Shown: positions 1 through 8,387, numbered from the stretch's first letter. The stretch is DNA of 20,334 nt from JANRKG01 sp033763635 (GCA_033763635.1 JANRKG010000217.1:1-20334), one strand, 5' to 3'. Numbers and translations: made by a program. Notes: generated by a model from the letters alone, not told the origin.

Positions 1-45
1 CTGGAGATCCACCAGGACACCGACGGACAATCGCACAGAACTCAT
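1..45 (-). CDS. Start of an unidentified gene, cut by the window edge
   Basis: An ATG at 45 overlaps the asnB stop codon in an ATGA arrangement and opens a frame of 15 codons (MSSVRLSVGVLVDLQ) that runs off the window without a stop. The ATGA overlap is typical of translationally coupled genes in one transcript, so a real gene very likely continues to the left. The short hydrophobic beta-strand-like N-terminus would fit a Rossmann-type enzyme such as a glycosyltransferase, but 15 residues cannot establish a family. Confidence 0.5.
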   Translation of the reverse strand, partial: MSSVRLSVGVLVDLQ

Positions 46-1982
46 TGAGCCTCCAACCACGCCTGAAACATCAAAACCGTCCAGAGATGGGACTTCCAGT
101 TGAACGTGCCTTTTAGATGTTCTATCCATTTCTGACGAACGATCTGGGAATCGAAAAATCCCTCCTGGTGCAACCGTCGCTCATCCAGCAATGCCTCGGC
201 CCAGTCGCGCACCTCGCCCGATCGCAACCATTGTTCGACAGGCACACTAAACCCCATCTTGGGCCGCTCGATCAATGCTTGAGGAACGTAGCGGTACAAC
301 ACCTGACGCAGCACCCATTTTCCCTGCTGCTCCCGTTTCTTGAGGGCGAGGGGGAGACTCCAGGCAAACTCGACCACCCGATGATCCAGCAGAGGGGCGC
401 GAGACTCTAAACTTACGCCCATTGTGGCCCGATCGACTTTTACCAAAATGTCATCCGGTAATTCGGTGGCACTGTCCAGGTACATCATCTGCTGGAAAAG
501 CTCCATTTCCTGGACCCATTGTTGGGGATCACTGTAAAGGGTTAGAGGTTCCGTTGCGCCCAGAACGACTTGGGATGGATCGGGCCATTGAGAAGCCAGG
601 GTGTGGAAGAGGGCGATCGGCTGCTGCACCTTTAGTACAGAAGCCAACCGTTGCATGTTCTCGGCGGGAGAAAAATACTTCGAAGGAAGGTTAAACGTGC
701 GGAACAGGATATTCCAGGCAGTCGGGGGCAGGGTGCGAATCAGAAGAGCCGCAAATTGCCGGAGGGGAGGGGGAACGGGGGCGATCGCATTCCAAATCCG
801 ATCGCCCCAGAAATACTGATCATAGCCGCCAAACAGTTCATCTCCCCCATCTCCCGAAAGGCTGACGGTGACAGACTGACGGGCTAATTGGGCGACAAGA
901 AAGGTAGGGATCTGGGAGGAATCGGCGAAGGGTTCGTCATAGAGGGTTGCCAACTTGGGGATGACTCCCATGCATTCGGCAGGGGTGACATGCAGTTCGG
1001 TATGATCGCAACCCAGATGCTCTGCGATCGCTTTTCCATAGGGAGCTTCGTTGTAAGCCTCCTCATGGAAGCCGATGGTAAACGTCCTGACGGGCAAAGC
1101 ACTTTGGGACTGCATCAGGGCCACGATCGTTGAGGAGTCCACCCCACCGGACAGAAACGCGCCCAGTGGCACATCGGCAACCATTTGTTGGTGCACAGAA
1201 TTTCTGAGAAGGGAATCGAGACGATCGATTGCCGCTGTTTCGTCACCTGAAAAGGGTTGGGCTAATCCTTGGGTGATGCAGGAACGAACGGACCAGTAAG
1301 CAATCGGTTTGACAGTCCGATCGTTTTCGGTCCGAAGGGTTAAGAAGGTTCCCGGTGGAAGTTTGTAGATGCCTTTGTAGATACAGTAAGGCGCAGGAAT
1401 GTAATTATGGCGCAGCATCAGAGCCAGGGCATCCCGATCGACCTCCCCTTGCCAGTGGGGATGAATCTTCAGAGCCTTGAGTTCGGAGGCAAAGAGCAGG
1501 GTCTTTCCCATCCAACCGTAGTAGAGGGGCTTTTCCCCCATCCGATCGCGTCCCAGGTGTAATTTCCGTTCCTGCCGATCCCACAGGGCGAAGGCGAACA
1601 TGCCCACGAACCGTTCCAATGCACCCCGCACGCCCCATTCCTGAAAGCCCGCCAGCATGACCTCTGTATCGGAATGTCCCCGAAAGTGGTATCCGACCTG
1701 TTCCAGGTGCCGACGCAGTACGGGAAAGTTGTAGATTTCGCCATTGAAGACGATCGCAAACCGTCCATCTGCCGAAAACATGGGCTGGTGGCCTTCGGGC
1801 GAGAGATCGACAATCGCTAACCTGCGATGGCCCAGGGCAATTCCAGCTTGTTCATTGACCCAAATCCCTTCATCATCCGGTCCCCGGTGGGTTAGCGTAT
1901 CTGCCATCGTTCCCACGGTTTTGGAGAGCCAGTCACTCGTTTGAGTCGTGGAGAAGTCCCAAAAACCTACAATGCCGCACAT
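42..1982 (-). CDS. asnB: Asparagine synthase (glutamine-hydrolysing)
   Basis: Converts aspartate, glutamine and ATP to asparagine, or uses the same chemistry on another carboxylate acceptor. The 646-aa product starts MCGIVGF, so Cys2 can act as the class II glutaminase nucleophile after Met removal. The glutaminase half shows HRRLAIVDL (52-60), FNGEIYN (79-85) and GHSDTE (102-107). The synthetase half has the PP-loop SGGVDSS (278-284) and a downstream SLSGDGGDELFGGY segment that closes the ATP site. Length and motifs match intact AsnB proteins of about 630-650 aa. The gene lies 88 bp after the ABC exporter on the same strand and overlaps the next gene by ATGA. AsnB paralogues in cyanobacteria often sit with polysaccharide or secondary-metabolite genes, so the acceptor may be a sugar or peptide carboxylate (inference). 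The enzyme family is certain; the specific substrate is not. Confidence 0.93.
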   Translation of the reverse strand: MCGIVGFWDFSTTQTSDWLSKTVGTMADTLTHRGPDDEGIWVNEQAGIALGHRRLAIVDLSPEGHQPMFSADGRFAIVFNGEIYNFPVLRRHLEQVGYHFRGHSDTEVMLAGFQEWGVRGALERFVGMFAFALWDRQERKLHLGRDRMGEKPLYYGWMGKTLLFASELKALKIHPHWQGEVDRDALALMLRHNYIPAPYCIYKGIYKLPPGTFLTLRTENDRTVKPIAYWSVRSCITQGLAQPFSGDETAAIDRLDSLLRNSVHQQMVADVPLGAFLSGGVDSSTIVALMQSQSALPVRTFTIGFHEEAYNEAPYGKAIAEHLGCDHTELHVTPAECMGVIPKLATLYDEPFADSSQIPTFLVAQLARQSVTVSLSGDGGDELFGGYDQYFWGDRIWNAIAPVPPPLRQFAALLIRTLPPTAWNILFRTFNLPSKYFSPAENMQRLASVLKVQQPIALFHTLASQWPDPSQVVLGATEPLTLYSDPQQWVQEMELFQQMMYLDSATELPDDILVKVDRATMGVSLESRAPLLDHRVVEFAWSLPLALKKREQQGKWVLRQVLYRYVPQALIERPKMGFSVPVEQWLRSGEVRDWAEALLDERRLHQEGFFDSQIVRQKWIEHLKGTFNWKSHLWTVLMFQAWLEAQ

Positions 1983-2070
1983 GCAATTTCAATTTCCTGC
2001 AAGGGTTGTCACCAGGGGAGTAGAGACCTGAGATTTCACGCCTTTAAATTGTTGCGTGTGTCGTTCCCTC

Positions 2071-3696
2071 CTAAACCGACGTGACAGATCGCATTTCTGC
2101 AATTTGTCCGTAGTTTAATTTGATCAAACGATCGGCTGTTTGAAAATACTGATCATCGTGGCTGATCACGAGAATGGTTTTGCCCCGATCGCGCAATTCC
2201 TGTAAGAACTGGGTGTAGAACACCTCCTTGAAGGTGGGGTCTTGATCCGCAGCCCATTCGTCAAACAAGTACAGAGGCCGATCTTCAAGATAGGCTGTCA
2301 GGAGTGTCAGGCGTTTCCGCTGGCCCTGGGATAATGAGGTGGTTGAGAGTCGCCCGTGATCAATGCTGACTTTTTTTTCCAGTTGTAATTTTTGAATGTA
2401 GGCGTGGGCCTGTTCATCCAGAGCGGGATTGTCTAAACCTAAGAGGCGATCGAACAGGTAAAAATCTGCGAAGACGGCCGAGAAGTGCTGGCGATACCAT
2501 TCCCGGTTGTCATCAGTGATAGGCTGACCATCGAACCAGATCTCCCCGCCTTCTGGGATGTATAGGCCTGTCATCAGCTTTGCCAGAGTCGATTTTCCAC
2601 TCCCATTTCCCCCCACGATGAACACAATTTCTCCGGGCCGAAAGGTGAGATCGATCGGTCCTACTGTGAATTCGCTATCTTCCTGTTGGGTATGGTAGGT
2701 ATGGGTAATGCCCTTGAGATCCAACTGGTGCCACTGGGGATTGACGGGGGGAGGGGGAGTCATGACCTCGGCCCGACTTTCCAGGGATAAGCCCAACGAT
2801 TCAATTTTGTTCAGGGCAATTCCCGCACGGCTGAGGGTGGGCAGGTTGTTGACGAGATTATCCATCGGCAACATGAGATAGGTGAAGGTCAGGATATAGC
2901 CGGATAGGGTATGAACTCCCAACTCCAGGAGACGGGGAAGGGCGAATAGGACAAATCCTGCGGCAAAGAAAAACAGCAGCCTTCCCCAGCTAGAGGTACT
3001 GGCAAACAGGGTTAGTCCCCGAACGTTATGACGACGGTAAGCGGCTGCACTGCCCTGCAAATCCTCTGTCAGAAATGCCTGTCGCCGCTGATAGTGAAGC
3101 TTGAGTTCCTTTACCCCGGTTGTCACTGTTCGGAAGTGGTCGAATAACTGGTCCTGGTCTTCCCGGGCCTGGGCAATTAACTGTCCACCCCGTTTCAACA
3201 GCAAGACACAACTGCCCAACGCGATTACCACAAAGCCACAGACCATCAGCAACACAATCCAGGACAAAAGGGCAATGTAGGTGAGGGAGCCAGCGACGAT
3301 CGCAATATCTACACACAGAAATGGAATCGCAAACACCGCATTGGAAACTGCTTGCACATCTTCTGTCAGGGTTGCCAAAAGGCGGGGTTGGCCCAATTGT
3401 TCAAGTTGACGCAGTTCGGAACTGAGAATCTGACGGCTCAATCGCAATCGCAACTCAAAGACGGCTTGCTGGGAAAGGCGAATTAACATCACCTGAGAGA
3501 GCACACTGGTCGTCAGGGACACGACCGCCAACCCGACGAAAGCCAGACCTACCACAACTGTCGAAGTTCGATGGCTGAGGGCATAGCTAATCAGAGCAAT
3601 CAATCCAGCGGTACTGCCCCCACTGAGAAATCCAGTGACAATCGCGATCGCCACACTCACCCACGACGATCGGAACAGGAAAGAAAACAGCTTCAT
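2071..3696 (-). CDS. Cyclic-peptide-type export ABC transporter (fused membrane and ATPase domains)
   Basis: A 541-aa half-transporter with an N-terminal membrane domain (about residues 1-300, roughly six hydrophobic segments starting at 12-40, 46-72, 120-140, 142-168, 228-255 and 262-280) and a C-terminal nucleotide-binding domain. The ATPase shows Walker A GGNGSGKST (362-370), signature LSQGQ (455-459), Walker B LYLFDE (475-480) followed by WAADQDP, and the switch His in ISHDD (513). The FDEWAADQDP sequence and overall length resemble the SyrD/PvdE-type cyclic-peptide exporter family rather than McjD or MsbA. It would function as a homodimer exporting a peptide or siderophore-like molecule from cytoplasm to periplasm. 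No NRPS or precursor-peptide gene is in the window, so the substrate is unknown. It starts with ATG, 96 bp after the kinase-like gene, on the same strand as asnB. Confidence 0.88.
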   Translation of the reverse strand: MKLFSFLFRSSWVSVAIAIVTGFLSGGSTAGLIALISYALSHRTSTVVVGLAFVGLAVVSLTTSVLSQVMLIRLSQQAVFELRLRLSRQILSSELRQLEQLGQPRLLATLTEDVQAVSNAVFAIPFLCVDIAIVAGSLTYIALLSWIVLLMVCGFVVIALGSCVLLLKRGGQLIAQAREDQDQLFDHFRTVTTGVKELKLHYQRRQAFLTEDLQGSAAAYRRHNVRGLTLFASTSSWGRLLFFFAAGFVLFALPRLLELGVHTLSGYILTFTYLMLPMDNLVNNLPTLSRAGIALNKIESLGLSLESRAEVMTPPPPVNPQWHQLDLKGITHTYHTQQEDSEFTVGPIDLTFRPGEIVFIVGGNGSGKSTLAKLMTGLYIPEGGEIWFDGQPITDDNREWYRQHFSAVFADFYLFDRLLGLDNPALDEQAHAYIQKLQLEKKVSIDHGRLSTTSLSQGQRKRLTLLTAYLEDRPLYLFDEWAADQDPTFKEVFYTQFLQELRDRGKTILVISHDDQYFQTADRLIKLNYGQIAEMRSVTSV

Positions 3697-3792
3697 GCGG
3701 TCTGTGCTTTAGCAAACAATCTATTCCATCATTGTGCGTCACAGCGGACACCATATTGAGGGAACCCGTTACTTTTCCCCAAACCCTCCGGT

Positions 3793-4644
3793 CTACTGAG
3801 CCATTAATTTTTCCAGCGCATCCAGGGCCACTTGCACCGAGGGAAACCGAAAAGCTGTATCCGGTTCCGTGATGCGCTTTAACCAATCGGCAAAGCCGGG
3901 ACTGACATTCATCGCTTCCTCGAAGAGAATTCGCTGTTTGCGTCGCGGTAACTCCATCATCGAAACCGTAGTCAGGGAATCGATCAGGGTCATGCCCAGA
4001 GCGTACAGGTCGGATGCCAGCAGGGGCCGTCCTGCGAACTGTTCGGGGGGCATGTGAATGAAATTATTGGTAATGCGAGAGGTGCTGTCATCGGGGGTGA
4101 CGGCGGCCTGGAGCGCGCCAAAGTCAGTTAAAAAGAGCCGATCGCCCCGCCCTACCGTCGTACCTTCTCGTGGTTTTGCCAGGAGCACATTGCTGGATTT
4201 GATATTGCTATGAATGACCGGGGTGGGGAGACCATGCAGATAGGCCAGGATATCCAGGATATTGCGGGCCATATTGCGGGCTTCTGATTCGGTCAGGATT
4301 TGCCCCGTCTTCAAGTACTCCTTTAAAGATTGGGCTTCTACATATTCCTGAACCACTACAAACGCTTTGACCGGGGGCAAGTCAATCACAAACGAATCTA
4401 AGTAGGTCGGGATGGCTGGATGAAAAAGCGCCTTCAGAGTGGTGCTGGTTTTTTCAAGCTTTTCCAGACGATCGGCGGGCAATTCGGGCGGGAATAGGAG
4501 GAACTTCAAAACAACCGGAGTTTTGGTCTGGCGATCGAGCGCCAGGAGGGTGCGCTGTTCTTCCCGTTTGCCCAGTTGATTGCGTAACTCGTAGCGATTC
4601 TGGAGAACCCGAGGAGGTGAACTTTTACCAGCCGTGTCTGTCAT
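3793..4644 (-). CDS. Serine/threonine kinase-like protein, probable pseudokinase
   Basis: A single-domain protein-kinase fold of 283 aa with no transmembrane segment. I chose the ATG at 4644; a TTG two codons upstream (4650) is possible. Numbered from that ATG: the phosphate-binding loop reads LGKREEQ instead of GxGxxG, the VAIK lysine is present (VLKF, K47), the catalytic loop reads HSNIKSSN at 145-152 instead of HRDxKxxN, DFG is intact (174-176), and the APE-like segment is MPPEQ. The catalytic Asp is therefore Asn147 (codon AAT), and the glycine loop is degenerate. This predicts nucleotide binding with little or no phosphotransfer. It overlaps the preceding 65-aa gene by 20 bp and lies 96 bp before the exporter gene, so it may be a scaffold or regulator for that group (inference). 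Confidence 0.85.
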   Translation of the reverse strand: MTDTAGKSSPPRVLQNRYELRNQLGKREEQRTLLALDRQTKTPVVLKFLLFPPELPADRLEKLEKTSTTLKALFHPAIPTYLDSFVIDLPPVKAFVVVQEYVEAQSLKEYLKTGQILTESEARNMARNILDILAYLHGLPTPVIHSNIKSSNVLLAKPREGTTVGRGDRLFLTDFGALQAAVTPDDSTSRITNNFIHMPPEQFAGRPLLASDLYALGMTLIDSLTTVSMMELPRRKQRILFEEAMNVSPGFADWLKRITEPDTAFRFPSVQVALDALEKLMAQ

Positions 4645-4822
4645 ACTCAATTTTGACCTGCTCTCCCGCCTGTTTCACAGTCAGATAGCGTTTGACCACT
4701 GACACTTCATCCGGGCTGGGATGATTTTCAGTTTCGTCTAAAACCTCTAATGCATCCTTCAGGATTTGGGTGACAGCATTTACCTCTTCTAAGCTACCTT
4801 GCAGCCGTACTTTAATCATCAT
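4625..4822 (-). CDS. Small hypothetical protein, 65 aa, coupled to the pseudokinase
   Basis: I do not recognise a named family. The 65-aa product begins MMIKVRLQGSLEEVNAVTQI and has an alternating strand-helix-strand pattern: a strand at 2-7, an amphipathic helix around 10-28, a charged loop with DETENHPSPDE, then a strand ending in KIEYDRHGW. It has no membrane segment and no cysteines. The stop codon lies inside the following kinase-like gene (20-bp overlap), which strongly suggests translational coupling and a functional link. The start may be either of two adjacent ATG codons (4822 or 4819). This looks like a real gene because of the overlap and the low-complexity-free composition, but its function cannot be stated. 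Confidence 0.7.
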   Translation of the reverse strand: MMIKVRLQGSLEEVNAVTQILKDALEVLDETENHPSPDEVSVVKRYLTVKQAGEQVKIEYDRHGW

Positions 4823-5216
4823 CTAACACCCCCTAAGTTGCAGGTACTTATGGATACACACCATTGTGGAGCATGTGCATGCGTTGCCCCTACTTCTCTC
4901 TTCCGGTCCCATTCCGCTCATCCGTACAAATGATGAGATTTACTGATGGGTCTTGTGAAGGGTGCTCCACTGGCACTCTTGATAGAAAATTGCTTGTTTT
5001 CCAGAAGCCCTAAAACCTCCCAAATTGCAATCAATCTCTTCTGTAAAAGTTTGACGAATCTGCGGTAGGGGATATCTGCTTTCCCTGATATAGCCGGATT
5101 TGCCGGAATACATCAATAGTCTTGCTAGATTGGAACAAATTTCCATCCTCTGACAGATCCCCAGGCGTAGGCAATGCTTAATCCTGCCACTATTACCACT
5201 CCCTGATCTCCACTCT
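4823..5216. other. 394-bp interval without a convincing gene
   Basis: This separates the minus-strand group from the plus-strand membrane protein gene and should contain both divergent promoters, but I see no clear -35/-10 pair. A 68-codon open frame (4940-5146, minus) has no recognisable domain, no clear ribosome binding site and a cysteine-, histidine- and glutamine-rich composition unlike its neighbours, so I do not call it. A short palindrome gcatgtgcatgc lies at 4871-4882. Confidence 0.5.
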
Positions 5217-5597
5217 ATGAGCCACTCTTCCTACGATAATTTGCTCAAAAAAGATTTCTGGTCATCCATTCGATTGTGGATTGTAATGGAGTTCTTGAGC
5301 TTTGGTCTGTTTCCTGTCTTAGGGTTAATTCACATGGATAACGATCGCTTCCAATCCTACTTCATCATGAGTTTTCCCTTAGGCATTGGAGGAGCTTTTT
5401 TAGTTGCAGGAAGTTCTCGTTTTTTACAAAGAACGACTGCCAATCTCGATCGCTCCAGTGAACGAGATATCGCCCTCACTCTTGCACAAATTGTCGGATG
5501 GGTCGGTGCTTTTGGCGTAATGTTCCCCTTTTTCATCGTGGTAGGACAATTCCTAACCGAGGCTTTTGGAGAACTCTACAGAGAGCCGAAAAAATAG
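5217..5597 (+). CDS. Small integral membrane protein, 126 aa, unknown function
   Basis: No named family is recognised. The product has a short charged N-terminus (MSHSSYDNLLKKDFW) and three likely membrane segments: about residues 19-40 (ending FGLFPVLGLI), 49-66 (SFPLGIGGAFLVAGSSR) and 86-113 (ending FFIVVGQFL). The polar loop between spans 2 and 3 is RTTANLDRSSERD, and the C-terminus is LYREPKK. It stands alone between divergent and convergent neighbours and is followed at 5649-5685 by a strong hairpin terminator, so it is probably monocistronic. The ATG at 5217 is the first possible start; no strong Shine-Dalgarno precedes it. The hydrophobic pattern supports a real gene. Confidence 0.7.
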   Translation: MSHSSYDNLLKKDFWSSIRLWIVMEFLSFGLFPVLGLIHMDNDRFQSYFIMSFPLGIGGAFLVAGSSRFLQRTTANLDRSSERDIALTLAQIVGWVGAFGVMFPFFIVVGQFLTEAFGELYREPKK

Positions 5598-5648
5598 TTT
5601 TTGAGGTACTCCTTGAGGTCAAATCTTTGAATTAAGACGCTAAAATGA

Positions 5649-5685
5649 ACCCGCAGAAATGTTACTTTCACACATTTCTGCGGGT
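5649..5685. terminator. Bidirectional intrinsic terminator between convergent genes
   Basis: A perfect 14-bp inverted repeat (acccgcagaaatgt at 5649-5662, acatttctgcgggt at 5672-5685) encloses a 9-nt loop. On the plus strand it is followed by catcg then five T (5691-5695). On the minus strand it is followed by ttcatttta. It lies between the ends of the 126-aa membrane protein gene (5597) and the 50-aa minus-strand ORF (5715) and can serve both. Confidence 0.85.
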
Positions 5686-5714
5686 CATCGTTTTTCAAAG
5701 TTGGCTACATCAAT

Positions 5715-5867
5715 TTACTTAATTTGAGAAGGAACAGAAGAGGTGGCCTGTCCTAACGGCAGAATGATGACTTTGGGTTGCAGATAGCCTGAGATCAGGG
5801 CAATTGCAATCGTGATCGCGATCGCATGTAGGACCGCAGAACCTTGTTTTCGAGAAACATCTGTCAT
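5715..5867 (-). CDS. 50-aa single-span membrane protein, unknown
   Basis: This short frame begins MTDVSRKQGSAVLHAIAI and encodes 50 residues ending VPSQIK. The layout is a basic N-terminus (1-10), one hydrophobic span (about 12-28, AVLHAIAITIAIALISGY), a turn with QPK, a second short hydrophobic strand VIILPLG (33-39) and a Thr/Ser-rich tail. A GGAGGG Shine-Dalgarno lies 7 nt before the ATG. The frame ends about 30 nt from a shared terminator, the expected layout for a small monocistronic gene. It is divergent from the helicase gene (141-bp gap). I do not recognise it as a known photosystem, cytochrome b6f or NDH small subunit. The ribosome binding site plus the terminator make it a good candidate for a real gene. 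Confidence 0.6.
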   Translation of the reverse strand: MTDVSRKQGSAVLHAIAITIAIALISGYLQPKVIILPLGQATSSVPSQIK

Positions 5868-6008
5868 CGCGATACCCTCCCTGAGTCACCATACTCTTAG
5901 TTATCCCACTTTAGTCAGATGTCGCCCGTGATCCAAACTGGTGTTTTTGTGTGACTTTCATCATCCTGTGCCTTTGAAATCAGTATTTTCCCTGGTGACA
6001 TAATTACC

Positions 6009-8387
6009 ATGAGTCCGGAATCTTCTCTTGAGTCTGCTCCCTCTCCTCCGATTCTCGCGACCGATCCTGCCCTGGCTGCATTGCGAGAAGAAAGGCTCGC
6101 CCAACTGCGCGTCAGTTTGCGATCGGGTCAGCGACGGATGGCGGATTGGCGGGGTGGCCCGTTGGCAGTATCGGCAGTGCCGGGTTCTGGTAAGTCAACG
6201 GGGATGGCGGGGGCTGCGGTTCTGACGATCGCCCGCGCCCAACTCAATCCCCATCGGCAACTGGTGATTGTCACCTTTACCCGCTCTGCGGTCGCCAATA
6301 TCAAAGCGAAGATCCGCCAATATCTGCGGGAAGCTTCCCTGCCTCAGGGAGGGTTTGTCGTGCATACCCTGCATGGTCTGGCTTTGCAAATTGCCAGTCG
6401 TCATCCAGAGTTGTCGGGGTTGAATCTCGATCGCATGACCCTGGTTTCCCCGAACCAGAGCCATCGACTCATTCGTAGTAGCGTGGAGCAGTGGGTTGGG
6501 GAGAATCCGGAGGCATATCAACGGCTTTTAGAGGGGCATCATTTCGATGGAGAGGAGACAGAACGCCTGCGTCGGCAGTCGGTTCTGCGAACAGAGGTCT
6601 TGCCAGATTTAGCGGAGACGGTAATTCGGGAAGCAAAAAGCTCTGGGTTGCTTCCCGAAGATTTGGCCCAACTGCATGAGGCGGCGATCGTTGCGAATGT
6701 CGCAGATGACTACGGAGTGTTGTCGATCGCCGCCGATCTCTATAAGCACTATCAGACTTTGCTGCGGTTACAGGGGTGGATTGATTACGATGAGATGATC
6801 CTGGCGGCTCTGCGGGTTCTGGAGCAGCCTCCGGTGCGTCAGTTTTGGCAGAGCCAGATTTATGCTGTCTTTGAAGATGAAGCTCAAGATTCTTCTCCCC
6901 TTCAGACGCGCCTCCTGGAAATCCTGGCGGCAGATCCAACCGGGATCAATCCTCCCAATCTAGTTCGAGTGGGTGATCCCAATCAAGCGATTAACTCGAC
7001 CTTTACCCCAGCCGATCCCCTATTTTTCCGAGAATTTTGTGAGTCCTGTCAGCAAGAAGGGCGATTGGTCACAATGGATCAGGCCGGCCGGAGTAGCCCC
7101 ATCATTTTGGAGGCTGCCAACTTTGTGCTGGACTGGGTAAACCAGCGGTATCGATCGCCGGGAGGACAGCGATCCCAACCCTTACCCTTCCGTCCCCAGG
7201 CGATCCGTCCTGTAGAAGCGGGCGATCCCCAACCAGAGGCGAATCCAGAAGCCACAGGGCGAGGCTTGGAGATTTACACCCCTCCCGATGTGTTTCAAAC
7301 CGTTGAGTTGATTGGCAAACGAGCGATCGAACTCCTCACCCGCCATCCCGAACACAATGCCGCCGTCTTGGTTCGCGAAAATAAGCAGGGGCGCTTTGTG
7401 GCGGAGCAATTGAGCTACCTGACAGAACACGGGATTCAAGTCTATGACGTGAGTCAGCGGGAACGCTACTCACGGGTGCCCTCCGAGATGATGGCTCTCT
7501 TGCAGTTCATCGATCGCCCCCATTCTCCGGAGTTCTTGAAGGGTGCTTTGACGGTGCTGACGGAGCGGCAGTTGATTCCGACGCAGGATTTGAATGCGAT
7601 CGCTTTGTCTCCCGAACAATTTCTTTACCCTGGACCGTTGGACACTCCCGCATCAGAATCTGTCTTGGTGGCCCGGCGATACTGCACGGCTCTGCTCCGG
7701 GCAAGATTAGAACTGCCCCACTATGAACTTTTGGCCTTTCTGGCACTGACATTGAATTACGATGCAACGGAGTTGGCAACGGCGGATAAGTTGGCCGATC
7801 GCGTCGCTCGTCAAGTGGTGCGAGAAGAACAGGGGCAACGGTATGTCCCTGCAATGGCTTCGATTCTGGATGTCCTCAGCGATATCCTGAATTCTGAGAA
7901 ATTCGAACCTGTCGAAACGGATGAGTCGGATTCTCGCTATACCCGTCCCCGCCAGTTGACAATCATCACGATGCATAAGGCCAAGGGGTTGGATTGGGAT
8001 TATGTCTTCCTGCCTTTTCTTCATGAGGCGCTGATTCCAGGCAGTTTGAGAATTCCGCCCCAGGCCAAATTTCTGGGCGAGTTTACCCTGGCAGAAGTGA
8101 CCCGTGCCCAAATTCGCGCTAGCCTTCACGGAAACTTTCCTTTGCCGAATTTAATGACAGCATGGAAACGGGCGGAACAACTAAAAGTGGCGGAGGAATT
8201 TCGGTTACTGTATGTAGCGATGACACGGGCAAAACGTCTCTTGTGGATGTCCGCTGGCCGCAATGCCCCGTTCACCTGGAACCGTCCCGATAACCTGGAA
8301 AGCAAATCCCCCTGCCCCGTGATTCCGGCCCTCAAACGCCAATTTCCGGAATGCGTGGTTGAAATGGATGAGATCCTGCGTCAATGA
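6009..8387 (+). CDS. UvrD/Rep-like superfamily 1 ATP-dependent DNA helicase
   Basis: A 792-aa SF1A 3'-5' helicase, likely acting in DNA repair or in clearing stalled forks. Motifs in order: Q motif region around Gln41; motif I AVPGSGKST (56-64); Ia TFTRSAV (89-95); HTLHG (119-123); II VFEDEAQD (287-294); III GDPNQAI (322-328); a degenerate motif IV region DQAGRSS (357-363), where UvrD has a NYRS-type sequence; V TMHKAKGLDWDYVFLP (654-669); VI LLYVAMTRAKRLLWM (733-747). The protein is longer than UvrD/PcrA (about 720-750) because of inserts around 385-425. It has no nuclease domain after motif VI, so it is not AddA or RecB. It stands alone, divergent from the 50-aa ORF and convergent with the cupredoxin gene after only 11 bp. 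It lacks a clear Shine-Dalgarno. The exact subfamily and role are uncertain. Confidence 0.92.
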   Translation: MSPESSLESAPSPPILATDPALAALREERLAQLRVSLRSGQRRMADWRGGPLAVSAVPGSGKSTGMAGAAVLTIARAQLNPHRQLVIVTFTRSAVANIKAKIRQYLREASLPQGGFVVHTLHGLALQIASRHPELSGLNLDRMTLVSPNQSHRLIRSSVEQWVGENPEAYQRLLEGHHFDGEETERLRRQSVLRTEVLPDLAETVIREAKSSGLLPEDLAQLHEAAIVANVADDYGVLSIAADLYKHYQTLLRLQGWIDYDEMILAALRVLEQPPVRQFWQSQIYAVFEDEAQDSSPLQTRLLEILAADPTGINPPNLVRVGDPNQAINSTFTPADPLFFREFCESCQQEGRLVTMDQAGRSSPIILEAANFVLDWVNQRYRSPGGQRSQPLPFRPQAIRPVEAGDPQPEANPEATGRGLEIYTPPDVFQTVELIGKRAIELLTRHPEHNAAVLVRENKQGRFVAEQLSYLTEHGIQVYDVSQRERYSRVPSEMMALLQFIDRPHSPEFLKGALTVLTERQLIPTQDLNAIALSPEQFLYPGPLDTPASESVLVARRYCTALLRARLELPHYELLAFLALTLNYDATELATADKLADRVARQVVREEQGQRYVPAMASILDVLSDILNSEKFEPVETDESDSRYTRPRQLTIITMHKAKGLDWDYVFLPFLHEALIPGSLRIPPQAKFLGEFTLAEVTRAQIRASLHGNFPLPNLMTAWKRAEQLKVAEEFRLLYVAMTRAKRLLWMSAGRNAPFTWNRPDNLESKSPCPVIPALKRQFPECVVEMDEILRQ

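Noticed and set aside
42..3696. Lasso-peptide cluster (AsnB-like cyclase plus ABC exporter)
   Set aside because: The AsnB protein has an intact Cys2 glutaminase domain and full PP-loop, the exporter is of SyrD type, and there is no precursor peptide or B-protein protease in the window.
4940..5146. 68-codon frame on the minus strand
   Set aside because: No ribosome binding site, no recognisable pattern and unusual composition; most likely chance.
5974..6004. TTGAAA and CATAAT as a helicase promoter
   Set aside because: The spacing is 19 bp and the -10 is weak and almost touches the ATG; not enough to call.
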